The notes under the pieces were generated by a model. That model saw only the letters and a list, made by a program, of their open reading frames with translations, had not been told where the DNA came from and made no database searches. Shown one piece after another: positions 8,482 through 17,462 of a stretch of DNA of 35,474 bases. Position 1 is the first letter of the stretch, and each line of letters opens with the position of its first letter. Location: NCBI RefSeq assembly GCF_011516935.1, contig NZ_WOTF01000020.1:1-35474 (forward strand), read 5' to 3'. Position numbers and translations under genes: made by a program. This DNA is from Acetobacter farinalis (lineage in GTDB: Bacteria > Pseudomonadota > Alphaproteobacteria > Acetobacterales > Acetobacteraceae).

Positions 8482-9414
8482 ATGAAGATTGTCGCCTGTA
8501 ACAGCAATCTGCCACTTGCCAGAGCCGTTGCTGCGGAACTGTCCCTTCCTTTGTGTGATGTGACCGTTCGCCGTTTTGCCGACATGGAAGTCTTTGTCGA
8601 AATTCATGAAAATGTGCGCGGTGAGGATGTGTTCGTCATCCAGAGCACCTGCACCCCGACAAATGACAACCTGATGGAACTTCTGGTGATGCTGGATGCG
8701 CTGCGGCGCGGGTCAGCCCGGCGAATCACGGCGGTTATCCCGTATTTCGGCTATGCCCGGCAGGATCGCAAATCCGGCCCCCGCACCCCCATCAGCGCAA
8801 AACTGGTGGCAAACCTGCTGGTGGAAGCCGGTGCAAACCGCGTGCTGACGCTGGACCTGCATGCCATGCAGATTCAGGGCTTCTTTGATATTCCGGTTGA
8901 TAACCTCTATGCCGCACCGCTGTTCACGCGGGATATCCGCAGCCGGTATGGTGATCGTGACCTGATGATTGTCTCCCCCGATGTGGGGGGGGTGGTGCGC
9001 GCGCGCCAGCTTGCGCAGCGCCTGAATACCGATCTGGCTATTATCGACAAGAGGCGCGAACGCGCCGGCGTGTCCGAAGTCATGAACGTGATTGGTGATG
9101 TGCGGGGCCGCCACTGCCTGCTGGTTGATGATATTGTTGATAGCGGTGGCTCCCTGTGCAATGCGGCCGTGGCGATTGCCAATAACGGCGCGGCTTCTGT
9201 CGGGGCGTATGTGACGCATGGCGTGCTGACAGGCTCGGCCGTGGAGCGCATTGCAAAGTCACCGATTGAGATGCTGACCTTGACGGACAGCATCATGGCC
9301 ACTGAAAGTGTCGAGGCAGCACATAATATCCGGCAGGTGACCATTTCCAGCCTGCTCGCGCAGGCCATGCGGGCTGTTGCTGATGAAAGCTCCGTATCCT
9401 CCCTGTTTGATTGA
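8482..9414 (+). CDS. prs: Ribose-phosphate pyrophosphokinase (PRPP synthetase)
   Basis: A 310-residue cytosolic enzyme making phosphoribosyl pyrophosphate from ribose 5-phosphate and ATP, feeding purine, pyrimidine, NAD, His and Trp synthesis. Recognisable features are the N-terminal ATP region, [21 protein letters not shown], the [11 protein letters not shown] segment, [11 protein letters not shown] near residues 125-135, the catalytic loop with K190-R191-R192, and the PRPP-binding loop VDDIVDSGG at 215-223. Length matches the class I family. A run of eight G (8985-8992) encodes part of the conserved DVGGV turn. The upstream 201-bp gap holds a TTGACA-like hexamer at 8390 without a convincing -10 box. 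The histidine phosphatase gene starts 5 bp after its stop. Confidence 0.97.
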   Translation: MKIVACNSNLPLARAVAAELSLPLCDVTVRRFADMEVFVEIHENVRGEDVFVIQSTCTPTNDNLMELLVMLDALRRGSARRITAVIPYFGYARQDRKSGPRTPISAKLVANLLVEAGANRVLTLDLHAMQIQGFFDIPVDNLYAAPLFTRDIRSRYGDRDLMIVSPDVGGVVRARQLAQRLNTDLAIIDKRRERAGVSEVMNVIGDVRGRHCLLVDDIVDSGGSLCNAAVAIANNGAASVGAYVTHGVLTGSAVERIAKSPIEMLTLTDSIMATESVEAAHNIRQVTISSLLAQAMRAVADESSVSSLFD

Positions 9415-9419
9415 GACCC

Positions 9420-10019
9420 ATGACACAGCTTCAATCCTGCTCTTACTGGTATCTTCGCCACGGCCAGACTGACTGGAACCGCGACGGCCTTTCTCAGGGG
9501 CGCACGGATGTGCCCCTGAACGCCACCGGGATTGCGCAGGCGGACGCCGCCGTGAAGCTGTTTCAGCAGAGTATGCAGGCCGGGGCACGCATCACGCATA
9601 TTGTCAGCTCTCCCCTGATGCGTGCCATGAAAACGGCAACCATTGTGCAGGAAGGGCTGATGGCGCAGGGCCATGCCCCACTGCCTCTGACAACGGATGC
9701 AGGGCTTGAAGAAGTCTGCTTTGGTGAGCAGGAAGGCCAGCCGATGGGGGACTGGTACGATAGCTGGATTGCCGGGGACTATACCCCGAACGGGGCCGAG
9801 GACTTTGCAGATCTGCGGGCGCGGGCTGTTGCGGCGGTCAACCGGGCCACAGCGGCAGGAGGCGTTCCCCTGATTGTCGCCCATGGCGCTTTGTTCCGCG
9901 CCTTGCGGTCTGCCATGAATCTTCCTGCCAATGTCCGGCTGCCGAATGCCACCCCGCTGTGGATTCAGCCACCCGAAAAAGCCAGCGTAACATGGCAGTT
10001 AACCGTGATGGGGGACTGA
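9420..10019 (+). CDS. Histidine phosphatase (phosphoglycerate mutase-like)
   Basis: A 199-residue histidine-phosphatase-superfamily enzyme. The phosphohistidine motif RHGQTDWN begins at Arg13-His14. Further supports are SSPLMRAMKTA with the second phosphate-pocket arginine, the acid residue in LEEVCFGEQEG, and the distal histidine in VAHGALFRAL. The family covers cofactor-dependent phosphoglycerate mutases and small phosphatases; length and lack of the large mutase insertions favour a phosphatase, substrate unknown. I chose the ATG at 9420; a TTG at 9411 in the same frame overlaps the prs stop and is possible. The tight spacing says it is co-transcribed with prs. Confidence 0.9.
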   Translation: MTQLQSCSYWYLRHGQTDWNRDGLSQGRTDVPLNATGIAQADAAVKLFQQSMQAGARITHIVSSPLMRAMKTATIVQEGLMAQGHAPLPLTTDAGLEEVCFGEQEGQPMGDWYDSWIAGDYTPNGAEDFADLRARAVAAVNRATAAGGVPLIVAHGALFRALRSAMNLPANVRLPNATPLWIQPPEKASVTWQLTVMGD

Positions 10020-10042
10020 AAGGCTGACCAGCCTTCCGTTTT
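10020..10042 (+). terminator. Possible intrinsic terminator after the phosphatase gene
   Basis: Directly after the stop codon, AAGGCT-GACC-AGCCTT can form a six-base stem with a four-base loop followed by CCGTTTT. A competing stem pairs GCTGACC (10023-10029) with GGTCAGC (10045-10051). It sits between two convergent genes, where a terminator is expected. The U run is short, so efficiency is uncertain. Confidence 0.4.
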
Positions 10043-10046
10043 GAGG

Positions 10047-13000
10047 TCAGCTTACCGGGGCAGGCCGGGTTTGGGTTTGCGGGGCCGGAGGTAGGCTGAG
10101 CGCATCTCCCTGCGTTCCGAACGCCCCTGTATAGTTATATGGCGCCATCAGAACAGCAATCAGGGCGTGCAGGGGCGTGTGCAGCGGAATGACCAACCCG
10201 CCGCCGGACTGCTTTATTCTTTCTGCCGGTGCGCCAATATCATACACAATCGCCGCTCTGTTGCTCGTCCAGATATGGGTCAGGACATAGGACCATGTTT
10301 CCGGCCAGAGGGACGGCAGGAAAAACCAGTCGATTGCGTATTTTTCGGTCAGAGCACTGATTTCATACTCCTTGTACCGGCCCGTAATCGTGACAACGCC
10401 GGTTTCCAGAAGCGGTGCATCGTCACACGTATACCCGATCAGAACGAGTGTCGCGGGAATGCGAGCGTGTTTAATCAACCGCGCCAGAGCGAGAAGGCAT
10501 TCGTAGCCTTTTTCAAGGCTGATTGCGCCTAAAATACCGATCGTGCGGTTTTCATGATGCGCTTTGTAAGGGAAGAACAGTGTGCGGGCATGTCGCACGT
10601 TCTCCCACGCGTGTATGTCCGGCTGAATGCCAAAATGCCTGGTGATACGCTTCGCTGTGTCCAGCGAGGGACAAATGACACATTCCGCTTTTTCAAGCAG
10701 AACCTTGCTGCCACGCCTGAGAGCCTCAAGGGGTGTCTTGTCCCCTGTCTGCGTGCCGAACGTGCGGATACAGGCCTGACAGCCTCTGGTATCAGGCTCG
10801 CCACAATACTGGTTTAGACCGGAAACCAGCGTTATACGCGGGCAGAACCATGAATAATCATGGATATACACATCATAAGGGAGCTTCAGTGCGGACAGAC
10901 TGAAAATCTGTTCGAGCGTGCTGCCAATATAGCTATGAATTTCAAATTTCTCGCATCCAAGCTTCTTGTAAAGATCCCTGAAACTGAAGGCATTCTGGGG
11001 AATGACAAGGTTCGGGTAATCCTTGTCCCGCACGGACGATAATTTCCAGACCGGCCGCCCTGAGCGGCTTTTTTCAGGGCTCATGACAAAAGCAAAAATA
11101 CCCTTCACTTCGTATGATGAAACCCGCTTCCACACATGGCGAAAAATACCACCTTCGCGATCATGCATGATCAGAATAACAGATTTCAGAACTGGATTTT
11201 TCCTGTGCAGGCGTGCCAGATCCAGCGCCTTTCGGCTGGCGGCCAGAGGGTCCTGATCCTGCCAGCGTGCCACCATCTCATCATATCCCGGATGCAGGGC
11301 GTTCAGAAGGCGGAGGTTTCTGGCGATAAGATCAGATTTAACGGGGCTGAAAGACTGGCTTTCCGCATGGCCGACAAAGGTGCCGGGACAGGCAACATGA
11401 CGCCAGCCCAGAGCCGCGGCCCTGCGGCAGAAATCATTTTCCTCCCCGTAACCTTGCGCAAAAACGTCATCACGCAGCAGGCCGGTTTCGTTCAGGCACC
11501 CGGATTTTATATACATGCAGAAGCCATGGGCTGTCGGCACATCTATGGTTTCGCCACGCCAGAGCTGCCCCATGGTTGCGCTGATGTCCTGGCATGCGCG
11601 TGCATCGGGCACAGCGTTGATCTGGGTGGCTGAGGGATAACTGAAAATGGTTGCGTTATTTGAAAGGGGGGTCACGGTGCCAATGTCAGGCTGTGTGTAG
11701 GCGGCTCTTTGCAAGACCAAAAGCCAGTTCCGGCACACCAACGTATCGCTGTTCAGTAAAACAACGTCTTCATTCTGATGTCTGTGGCGCAATCCATGAT
11801 TAACAGATTTGGGAAATCCCAGATTTTTCTGATTATGAAGAACAAGAATATTCGGCTTGCTTGCAATGTGTGAGAGATATTTCCGAATATCTGTGTTTGG
11901 AGAGGCATCATTGACAATAATCAGGCGGGCATTTTCCGGCATGTGTTTGAGGCACAGGGTAATGCAGGTCTTCGTGGCAGCAAATCCATTATAGACTGGA
12001 ATGATAACCGAAACTGGAGATAGTCTTTTCGACTTACGACTTTTAAAAGAATGAGAAGACTCAGGGTTTTCAGGATGCTTTTCAAAACATACGGCAGGAA
12101 AAAGCCGTGACATATCCTGTGCGTACCGTCGCGCGTTCTCTGCTAACGGATCGAGAGACAGCGGGCTGCCGTAGAAGGACGCACCTCCTTCAGAGCAAAC
12201 ACTGAAGAGAGTGCCTTTTCTCCTGATTTTTTCATAATCAATAAAAAATGCATGCTTTATGGCGTCTCCTGCAATCATATCGGGAGAGAAGAATTTCGTA
12301 TTTTCTGTGAAAAGAAAAATGGGTTTCTGCGTATCATCCTGCGGGATGATTTTAATTTTTACAGAGCTCTCCGGGTTGGCCGGGTATCGGGCCCAACCGG
12401 AAAGGCCTGCGGGGCCGGAGGTCACAAAGCCTTCTGTTTTGAGGAAATGGGGGATATGGAACGTGTCTCCCAGCAGCCTCTCTCCCGGCAGCGTGAGAGT
12501 TAAGTGTTCAATCTGCTTCCAGTTTTCTGGCAGGATAACGGAAAGTCTGTTCTGCTCCCGCAGGGTGCGGAAAGCAGAGAGCGGGGCACTGCTCCCATCG
12601 CTGACAAGGCAGAGCCTTTCCAGAGTAATGGGCTTGCGGAGCATGATATGCAGCTTGCCTGCGGGGGAGAGTGTGCACCAGCCCGCCCTGTTGGTAGCGT
12701 GACATACGGCCTGCCCGAGAACCTGGAAAGCGGGCAGATCAAGGTCAGTGTACTGGGTAAGAAGGGCCTGAAACTCTTCATACGCCTGCCTGTAGTGCGA
12801 GAAATGAAGCCGGGTTGCTGTCAGCAGGATACGGCTTAGACGTGACGTTGAGCGTGAGCGGATCAGCTCAAAAGGTTCTGAAGCGGAGGGAATGTTCAAG
12901 AGAAGCCGCGTAATACCGATCCCCATGGTAATCAGGCCATTACTGGGCTGCGTTTTCTGTAAATACTCCCAATGCTGCAAAAAATCGGAAGGGGGAGCGC

Positions 13001-13097
13001 TGTCATGAAAATGGGATTTATCTATTTTTATGGATGATTTTATAATGGAAAGAATTTTGATCAAGAATTTATGAAAAATCACATTTTCTATGATCAT
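10047..13097 (-). CDS. Two-domain glycosyltransferase (GT2 + GT4) with unknown N-terminal domain
   Basis: A 1016-residue protein in three parts. Residues 1-360 are an unrecognised, beta-rich region. Residues about 361-605 form a GT2 (GT-A fold) domain with PVSVIIPVYNG, the metal-site equivalent LLNSD at 447-451 and the acceptor motif GYGEENDF at 549-556. Residues about 637-990 form a GT4 (GT-B fold) domain with GGIFRH, a Cys cluster (YCGEPDTRGCQACIR), GILGAISLEKGYE and PSLWPETW. It probably adds two successive sugars to an envelope polysaccharide. The first 30 codons are AT-rich, and an AT-rich 80-bp leader precedes the ATG, unlike the neighbours. No sugar specificity can be read from the sequence. 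Confidence 0.88.
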   Translation of the reverse strand: MIIENVIFHKFLIKILSIIKSSIKIDKSHFHDSAPPSDFLQHWEYLQKTQPSNGLITMGIGITRLLLNIPSASEPFELIRSRSTSRLSRILLTATRLHFSHYRQAYEEFQALLTQYTDLDLPAFQVLGQAVCHATNRAGWCTLSPAGKLHIMLRKPITLERLCLVSDGSSAPLSAFRTLREQNRLSVILPENWKQIEHLTLTLPGERLLGDTFHIPHFLKTEGFVTSGPAGLSGWARYPANPESSVKIKIIPQDDTQKPIFLFTENTKFFSPDMIAGDAIKHAFFIDYEKIRRKGTLFSVCSEGGASFYGSPLSLDPLAENARRYAQDMSRLFPAVCFEKHPENPESSHSFKSRKSKRLSPVSVIIPVYNGFAATKTCITLCLKHMPENARLIIVNDASPNTDIRKYLSHIASKPNILVLHNQKNLGFPKSVNHGLRHRHQNEDVVLLNSDTLVCRNWLLVLQRAAYTQPDIGTVTPLSNNATIFSYPSATQINAVPDARACQDISATMGQLWRGETIDVPTAHGFCMYIKSGCLNETGLLRDDVFAQGYGEENDFCRRAAALGWRHVACPGTFVGHAESQSFSPVKSDLIARNLRLLNALHPGYDEMVARWQDQDPLAASRKALDLARLHRKNPVLKSVILIMHDREGGIFRHVWKRVSSYEVKGIFAFVMSPEKSRSGRPVWKLSSVRDKDYPNLVIPQNAFSFRDLYKKLGCEKFEIHSYIGSTLEQIFSLSALKLPYDVYIHDYSWFCPRITLVSGLNQYCGEPDTRGCQACIRTFGTQTGDKTPLEALRRGSKVLLEKAECVICPSLDTAKRITRHFGIQPDIHAWENVRHARTLFFPYKAHHENRTIGILGAISLEKGYECLLALARLIKHARIPATLVLIGYTCDDAPLLETGVVTITGRYKEYEISALTEKYAIDWFFLPSLWPETWSYVLTHIWTSNRAAIVYDIGAPAERIKQSGGGLVIPLHTPLHALIAVLMAPYNYTGAFGTQGDALSLPPAPQTQTRPAPVS

Positions 13098-13603
13098 TGA
13101 TTATCTTTCTGATGTGAGTATTTCCAGGAAATTAGATAAAAGAGGAATGTATTCTCAAATAAAGTTAATTTATTTTTATTCGATGGGTTTGTGCCGTTTG
13201 TCACGCATGAAACGTTTTATGGCAAGCTCAACACTGTCGCAGGGCGTATGCTTATAAATGGAGATTGTCTGCTTTTGCACGTCGAATGCGAGATCAAGAT
13301 TGATGTCAGGAATAATTTCTCAAAGGGCTTGTGCGAAGACAGCAGCCAAAAATCGGATTTGAGAAAGCTTTTATTCAGCGTGGGGGGTATCTGTACCCGG
13401 AGCGGGCAAGATGCCGTGCTCATCCGTAAAGCCCCATGACCCCTATAGTCTTCCTGACTCTCGCGTGCTTGCTGGCAGGGCACCACCGCACCACTGTAGT
13501 GTGGGGCAGGCCATGAGAGGTGCGAGAGTCAGCGTTCCGATTATCGCCTGAGAATGAAAATCTTAGGGATTTTCTTTATAATTCAGTAAAAATGTTGACA
13601 GTT
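13098..13603. other. Intergenic region between the glycosyltransferase and the oxidase
   Basis: This 506-bp gap separates two minus-strand genes. The half next to the glycosyltransferase start (13098-13190) is AT-rich and probably holds its promoter, though no clear boxes were identified. The rest contains one strong inverted repeat (13454-13532) described separately. The short ORF at 13191-13439 shows no recognisable protein features. Confidence 0.6.
13454..13532 (-). ncRNA. Structured element, possible small RNA or leader
   Basis: CTGACTCTCGC at 13454-13464 pairs perfectly with GCGAGAGTCAG at 13522-13532, closing a 57-nt region that contains an inner palindrome CACTGTAGTG (13492-13501) and further GC-rich self-complementarity. 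There is no U run on either side, which argues against a simple terminator. The strand is assumed from the neighbouring genes. It lies 72 bp after the oxidase stop codon. It could be a structured RNA, a mobile palindromic repeat unit or a protein-binding site. Confidence 0.35.
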
Positions 13604-15022
13604 TCAGCCCTGATAAACCGGCCCCTGTGGCAGGAGTTTACCCGGATTGAGAATGCCGTGTGGATCCATTGTCTTTTTCAGAGCCCGCATGACGCTCAGT
13701 GCGCCGGCTCCGTGCTCGGTTTCCAGAAACTCGAGCTTGCCCATCCCCACACCATGTTCACCGCTGCATGAGCCTTCCAGCGCCAGCGCACGGGCGACAA
13801 TTTTCTTGTCCAGTTCCCATGCCTGTGCGTGGCCTTCAGGGGTATCTTCCGTGATGATGAGGGTATGGAAATTTCCATCTCCAACATGCCCCAGAAGCGG
13901 GGCGCGCAGGCCAGACGCCTTGATATCCTCGTAAACACCATCAATCAAAGTCGCGAGGCGGGAGATCGGCACAATGCAATCTGTTGAAATCACGCGGGCC
14001 TGCGGGTCCAGCGCCTTGGCGGCCCAGAAGGCATCATGCCGGGCTTTCCACAGGCGGGAGCGGTCTTCCGCGCTTTCAGCCCATGCAAAACCCAATCCGT
14101 TATTGGCTTGTACAAGTGCTTCCGTGGCGCTTACCTGTTCCTGCACGGCGGCCGGTGCTCCGGCGAATTCAAAAAAGAGGGTGGTCAGTGGGCGATAACC
14201 TTCCAGTTTTGAATACTCGATAGAGGCCTGCATCTGTACGGCATCCATCAACTCCACGCGGTTGATCGGAATCCCGCACTGAATGATTTCCATGGCAGTC
14301 TGCACAGCGTCATGCAGATTTTCAAACTGGCAGACAGCGGCAGAGAGCGTTTCAGGGCGTCCATGCAGCTTGAGCTGGACTTCCGTGATAATGCCCAATG
14401 TGCCTTCAGAGCCGATAAACAGGGATGTCAGGTCATACCCGGTGGAAGATTTCCGTACCCGCCCCCCGGTTCTGATAATTTCACCGGTTGCCAGAACAAC
14501 TGTCAGGCCAAGCACATTTTCCTTCATGGTATTGTAGCGCACGGCCGCCGTGCCCGAAGCGCGGGTGGCGCACATGCCGCCAAGTGTTGCCTCACCACCG
14601 GGGTCCACCGGAAAGAACAGCCCTGTTTCACGGATTTGCGCATTCAGGCTCTGGCGCGTCAGCCCCGCCTGAACACGGCAGTCCAGATCGTCCGCATTGA
14701 CCGCGATAAGGGATGTCATGCGTGAGAGATCCAGGCTGATGGCGTGCTCTGGCGGCACGACATGCCCTTCAACGGATGTTCCGGCACCAAACGCCACGAC
14801 CGGCACATGCCGGGCGTGGCAGGCGCGCAGAACAGTGGAGACATCTTCCGTGCTTTCCGCAAAAATAACCGCTTCCGGCAGGCGGGCGGCATTCATGGCC
14901 TCACCATGGCTATGCTCTTCCCGCACGGAGGGTGCGGTGCTGATTTGCGCATCCATGGTGGCGCGCAGGGTGGTCAGCACGGCTTGAAGGCGCTGTGCGG
15001 CTGCTGCGGAACTGTCAGGCAT
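13604..15022 (-). CDS. FAD-linked oxidase, D-lactate dehydrogenase (cytochrome)-like
   Basis: A 472-residue flavoprotein of the FAD-binding-4 / FAD-oxidase-C family, which includes cytochrome-linked D-lactate dehydrogenase and glycolate oxidase subunit GlcD. The FAD domain shows GAGTSVEGHVVPP, DPGGEATLGGMCATRASG and TGYDLTSLFIGSEGTLGIITE. The C-terminal substrate domain shows HVGDGNFHTLI and CSGEHGVGMGKLEFL. The single-subunit length and motifs favour oxidation of a D-2-hydroxy acid with electrons passed to the respiratory chain. The start may be the ATG at 15022 or the adjoining GTG at 15025. No partner subunits (GlcE/GlcF) lie next to it. Confidence 0.88.
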   Translation of the reverse strand: MPDSSAAAAQRLQAVLTTLRATMDAQISTAPSVREEHSHGEAMNAARLPEAVIFAESTEDVSTVLRACHARHVPVVAFGAGTSVEGHVVPPEHAISLDLSRMTSLIAVNADDLDCRVQAGLTRQSLNAQIRETGLFFPVDPGGEATLGGMCATRASGTAAVRYNTMKENVLGLTVVLATGEIIRTGGRVRKSSTGYDLTSLFIGSEGTLGIITEVQLKLHGRPETLSAAVCQFENLHDAVQTAMEIIQCGIPINRVELMDAVQMQASIEYSKLEGYRPLTTLFFEFAGAPAAVQEQVSATEALVQANNGLGFAWAESAEDRSRLWKARHDAFWAAKALDPQARVISTDCIVPISRLATLIDGVYEDIKASGLRAPLLGHVGDGNFHTLIITEDTPEGHAQAWELDKKIVARALALEGSCSGEHGVGMGKLEFLETEHGAGALSVMRALKKTMDPHGILNPGKLLPQGPVYQG

Positions 15023-15132
15023 CACGAAATATCCAGAAAGAAAAAGAGAATCCCAGTGCCTGTTTCATAAACCAGATTGACTGTCGGGCAAATTTTTATC
15101 CTGCTTCGGGGCCTTTCCGACTATGGCTCTGT

Positions 15133-16203
15133 TCAGTCGTCTGTCAGCGGGAAATGACACGCCACAAAGTGCCCCTGGCTGACGGGCCGTAAAGCGGGGT
15201 CTTCCACTTTGCAGCGCTCCTGCGCAGCGGGGCAGCGCGTATGGAAGCGGCACCCCGCCGGTCTGGCTATGGGGCTGGGAATATCACCCCCCAGAGGTGC
15301 CGCGCGCGGAGCGCCAACCTCCGGGCGTGGCACGGCGGCTGTCAGGGCTGCTGTGTACGGATGCGCCGGGTGATGCAGCACGGCATCTGTCTCGCCCAGC
15401 TCCACCACCACACCCAGATACATCACGGCAACACGCGTGGAAATCTGGCGCACAACAGCCAGATCATGCGCGACAAACACGTAGGTCAGGCCCAGCCGGG
15501 TCTGAAGGTCGGTAAACAGATTGACAATCTGCGCCTGCACGGAAACATCCAGCGCAGAAACCGGTTCATCCGCAACGATCAGGCGGGGAGAGAGGGCGAG
15601 CGCACGTGCGATATTGATGCGCTGCCTCTGCCCGCCGGAAAACTCGTGCGCGTAACGCTCCAAAGCTGAGAGCGGCAGGCTGACAAGCTCCATCAGCTCG
15701 TGCAGGCGCGCGGTTATGGCGGCGTGGGAGCGTTTGCGTCCGTCCGGGCCGGGGTGCACCCGAAGCGGTTCGGCCAGAAGATCTCCTATGCGGCGGCGCG
15801 GGTTGAGGGAGGCATAGGAGTCCTGAAACACCATTTGCATGCGCTGGCGCAACGGGCGCATGGCGCGTTCGCCCAGATGCGTGATGTCCTGTCCTTCAAA
15901 GACGATCTGCCCGGAAGAGACATCCGTCAGCCGTAACAGGCATCGCCCCAGTGTTGATTTCCCGGAGCCGGATTCTCCCACCAGCCCCAGCACTTCTCCG
16001 GGCATGACGGAAAGGGAGACGCCGTCCACTGCCTTCAGGGTCTGGCCGCGGGGCAGATGATATGTCTTGCGGATATCCCGCACCTCCAGCAGCGGTGTGG
16101 CACTGGCACTGGCACTGGCACTGGCACTGGCACTGGCACTGGCACTGGCACTGCTCTGCGGCTCTGTGGCGGTCTTGGGTACGGGCGCGGACGGTCTTGT
16201 CAC
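15133..16203 (-). CDS. Peptide ABC importer, ATP-binding subunit 2 (OppF/DppF type)
   Basis: A 356-residue ABC ATPase with GESGSGKST (Walker A), FSGGQRQRINIARAL (signature), LIVADEPVSALDVS (Walker B) and the C-terminal oligopeptide-transporter domain ending GCRFHTRCPAAQERC...FVACHF, whose cysteines match the Fe-S/zinc-like site of Opp/Dpp ATPases. The start is a GTG whose GTGA overlaps the TGA stop of the other ATPase gene, so translation is coupled. Between residue 17 and the start of the ABC domain is a run of nine Ser-Ala pairs, encoded by nine copies of a six-base unit. Changes in copy number would stay in frame and only alter this N-terminal linker. Confidence 0.92.
   Translation of the reverse strand: MTRPSAPVPKTATEPQSSASASASASASASASASATPLLEVRDIRKTYHLPRGQTLKAVDGVSLSVMPGEVLGLVGESGSGKSTLGRCLLRLTDVSSGQIVFEGQDITHLGERAMRPLRQRMQMVFQDSYASLNPRRRIGDLLAEPLRVHPGPDGRKRSHAAITARLHELMELVSLPLSALERYAHEFSGGQRQRINIARALALSPRLIVADEPVSALDVSVQAQIVNLFTDLQTRLGLTYVFVAHDLAVVRQISTRVAVMYLGVVVELGETDAVLHHPAHPYTAALTAAVPRPEVGAPRAAPLGGDIPSPIARPAGCRFHTRCPAAQERCKVEDPALRPVSQGHFVACHFPLTDD
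16099..16152. repeat. Hexanucleotide tandem repeat, (GGCACT)9
   Basis: Nine perfect, contiguous GGCACT units on the plus strand (AGTGCC on the coding strand) encode the Ser-Ala repeat near the N-terminus of the second importer ATPase. There are no variant units, which suggests recent expansion or continuing turnover. Confidence 0.97.
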
Positions 16204-17462
16204 AGATGCGGCTCCCCGATTGTGGAAGATGGGGAGGGCGGTCGGGGTGGTGGGGCGTGGCCGATGGCGTCCGGCGTGCCGGGGCCGGGGGCTGTGTCTT
16301 TCAGGCGTGGCGGCAAGGGGGTGCCTTCTGCTGGCAGGACGCAGGCGGCAAACTGGGCAGCTCGAAGAGAGGCGGGCTCGGAACGGGCCTGCACTGCCGG
16401 GCTGCCATGCGAGAGGTTGCCGGGGCGGGGCGTGTTGTCCGGGGCCGGGAGGGGCACAGCCTGTGTGTCGGCTTCTGCTCTCCGGGGTGCGGAGGCATAC
16501 CGGCCCGTAGGCACCAGCGGTGGGGGCGGGGCGTGCAGGCAGGGGGCGTGCACATAGGAGCAGCGGGGTGCGAAGGCGCAGCCCTCGGGGCGCTCCAGCG
16601 GGGCCGGAGGGGCACCTGCTATGGCTGGCAGCCTCTCCGGGCGCGGGCCTTCCAGCGGCGGGATGGAGGCCAGAAGGGCCGCTGTATAGGGGTGGCCGGG
16701 GTGGGCAAAGAGCGCATCGGTTGGTCCGGTTTCTGCAACCCGCCCGGAATAGAGCACCAGAGTGGTGTCACAGGTTTCAGCCACCACGCCCATGTCATGC
16801 GTAATCAGCAGCACGGAAGAGCCATAGGTGCTGCGCAGGGAGCGGATAAGCTCCAGAATCTGCGCCTGTACCGTCACATCCAGCGCTGTTGTGGGTTCAT
16901 CCGCTATCAGAAGGGCAGGATTGCAGGAGAGCGCCATGGCAATCATGGCTCTTTGCCGCAGGCCACCGGAAAGCTGGTGCGGGTAGCGGTTTGCTGTCTG
17001 GGCCGGGTCGGGCACACCCATTGCGGCCAGAAGGTCCACAGTGCGGTTGCGAGCCTGTTTGCGGGAGAGCCGCTCATGCGCGCGGATCTGCTCATCAATC
17101 TGCCAGCCGATGGTATAGACCGGGGTGAAGGCCGTCATCGGGTCCTGAAAGATCATGGCGATCTCACGCCCGCGCAGGCGGCGGAGTTGCTTTTGCGGCA
17201 GGCCCACCAGTTCCTGCCCCCGGAACAGGGCCGAACCGGTTATCTGCACACCGGGGCTGTCAATCAGCCCCATCAGCGCCATGGCGGTGACGGATTTGCC
17301 AGAGCCGGATTCCCCCACCAGCCCCAGAATATCCTGCTCCCCAAGGGTGAAGGACACACGGTCTACCAGAGGGATCATCCGCCCGCGGGAGGGAACACGC
17401 ACACACAGGTCGCGCACCACCAGCAAGGGAGCCGCAGGGGCAGGAGGGGCTTCAGCGGGCAT
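16200..17462 (-). CDS. Peptide ABC importer, ATP-binding subunit 1 (OppD/DppD type)
   Basis: A 420-residue ABC ATPase: [17 protein letters not shown] (Walker A), [15 protein letters not shown] (signature), [14 protein letters not shown] (Walker B), [11 protein letters not shown] (H-loop). The Opp/Dpp C-terminal motif begins normally ([15 protein letters not shown]...PPL) but about 45 extra residues rich in Ala, Pro and Arg separate it from the expected AACV segment. A further roughly 45-residue Pro-rich tail follows, making the protein longer than the usual 320-340. The start at 17462 follows GAGGG and overlaps the permease stop by 11 bp; an upstream in-frame codon at 17525 is unlikely. Confidence 0.92.
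   Translation of the reverse strand: MPAEAPPAPAAPLLVVRDLCVRVPSRGRMIPLVDRVSFTLGEQDILGLVGESGSGKSVTAMALMGLIDSPGVQITGSALFRGQELVGLPQKQLRRLRGREIAMIFQDPMTAFTPVYTIGWQIDEQIRAHERLSRKQARNRTVDLLAAMGVPDPAQTANRYPHQLSGGLRQRAMIAMALSCNPALLIADEPTTALDVTVQAQILELIRSLRSTYGSSVLLITHDMGVVAETCDTTLVLYSGRVAETGPTDALFAHPGHPYTAALLASIPPLEGPRPERLPAIAGAPPAPLERPEGCAFAPRCSYVHAPCLHAPPPPLVPTGRYASAPRRAEADTQAVPLPAPDNTPRPGNLSHGSPAVQARSEPASLRAAQFAACVLPAEGTPLPPRLKDTAPGPGTPDAIGHAPPPRPPSPSSTIGEPHL

Noticed and set aside
8985..8992. G8 tract in prs as a contingency locus
   Set aside because: It encodes a conserved glycine turn of a gene that is normally essential, and is shorter than the other tracts, so switching is unlikely to be tolerated.
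8907..9884. Minus-strand 325-codon ORF over prs and the phosphatase
   Set aside because: Antisense to two well-supported genes with intact catalytic motifs.
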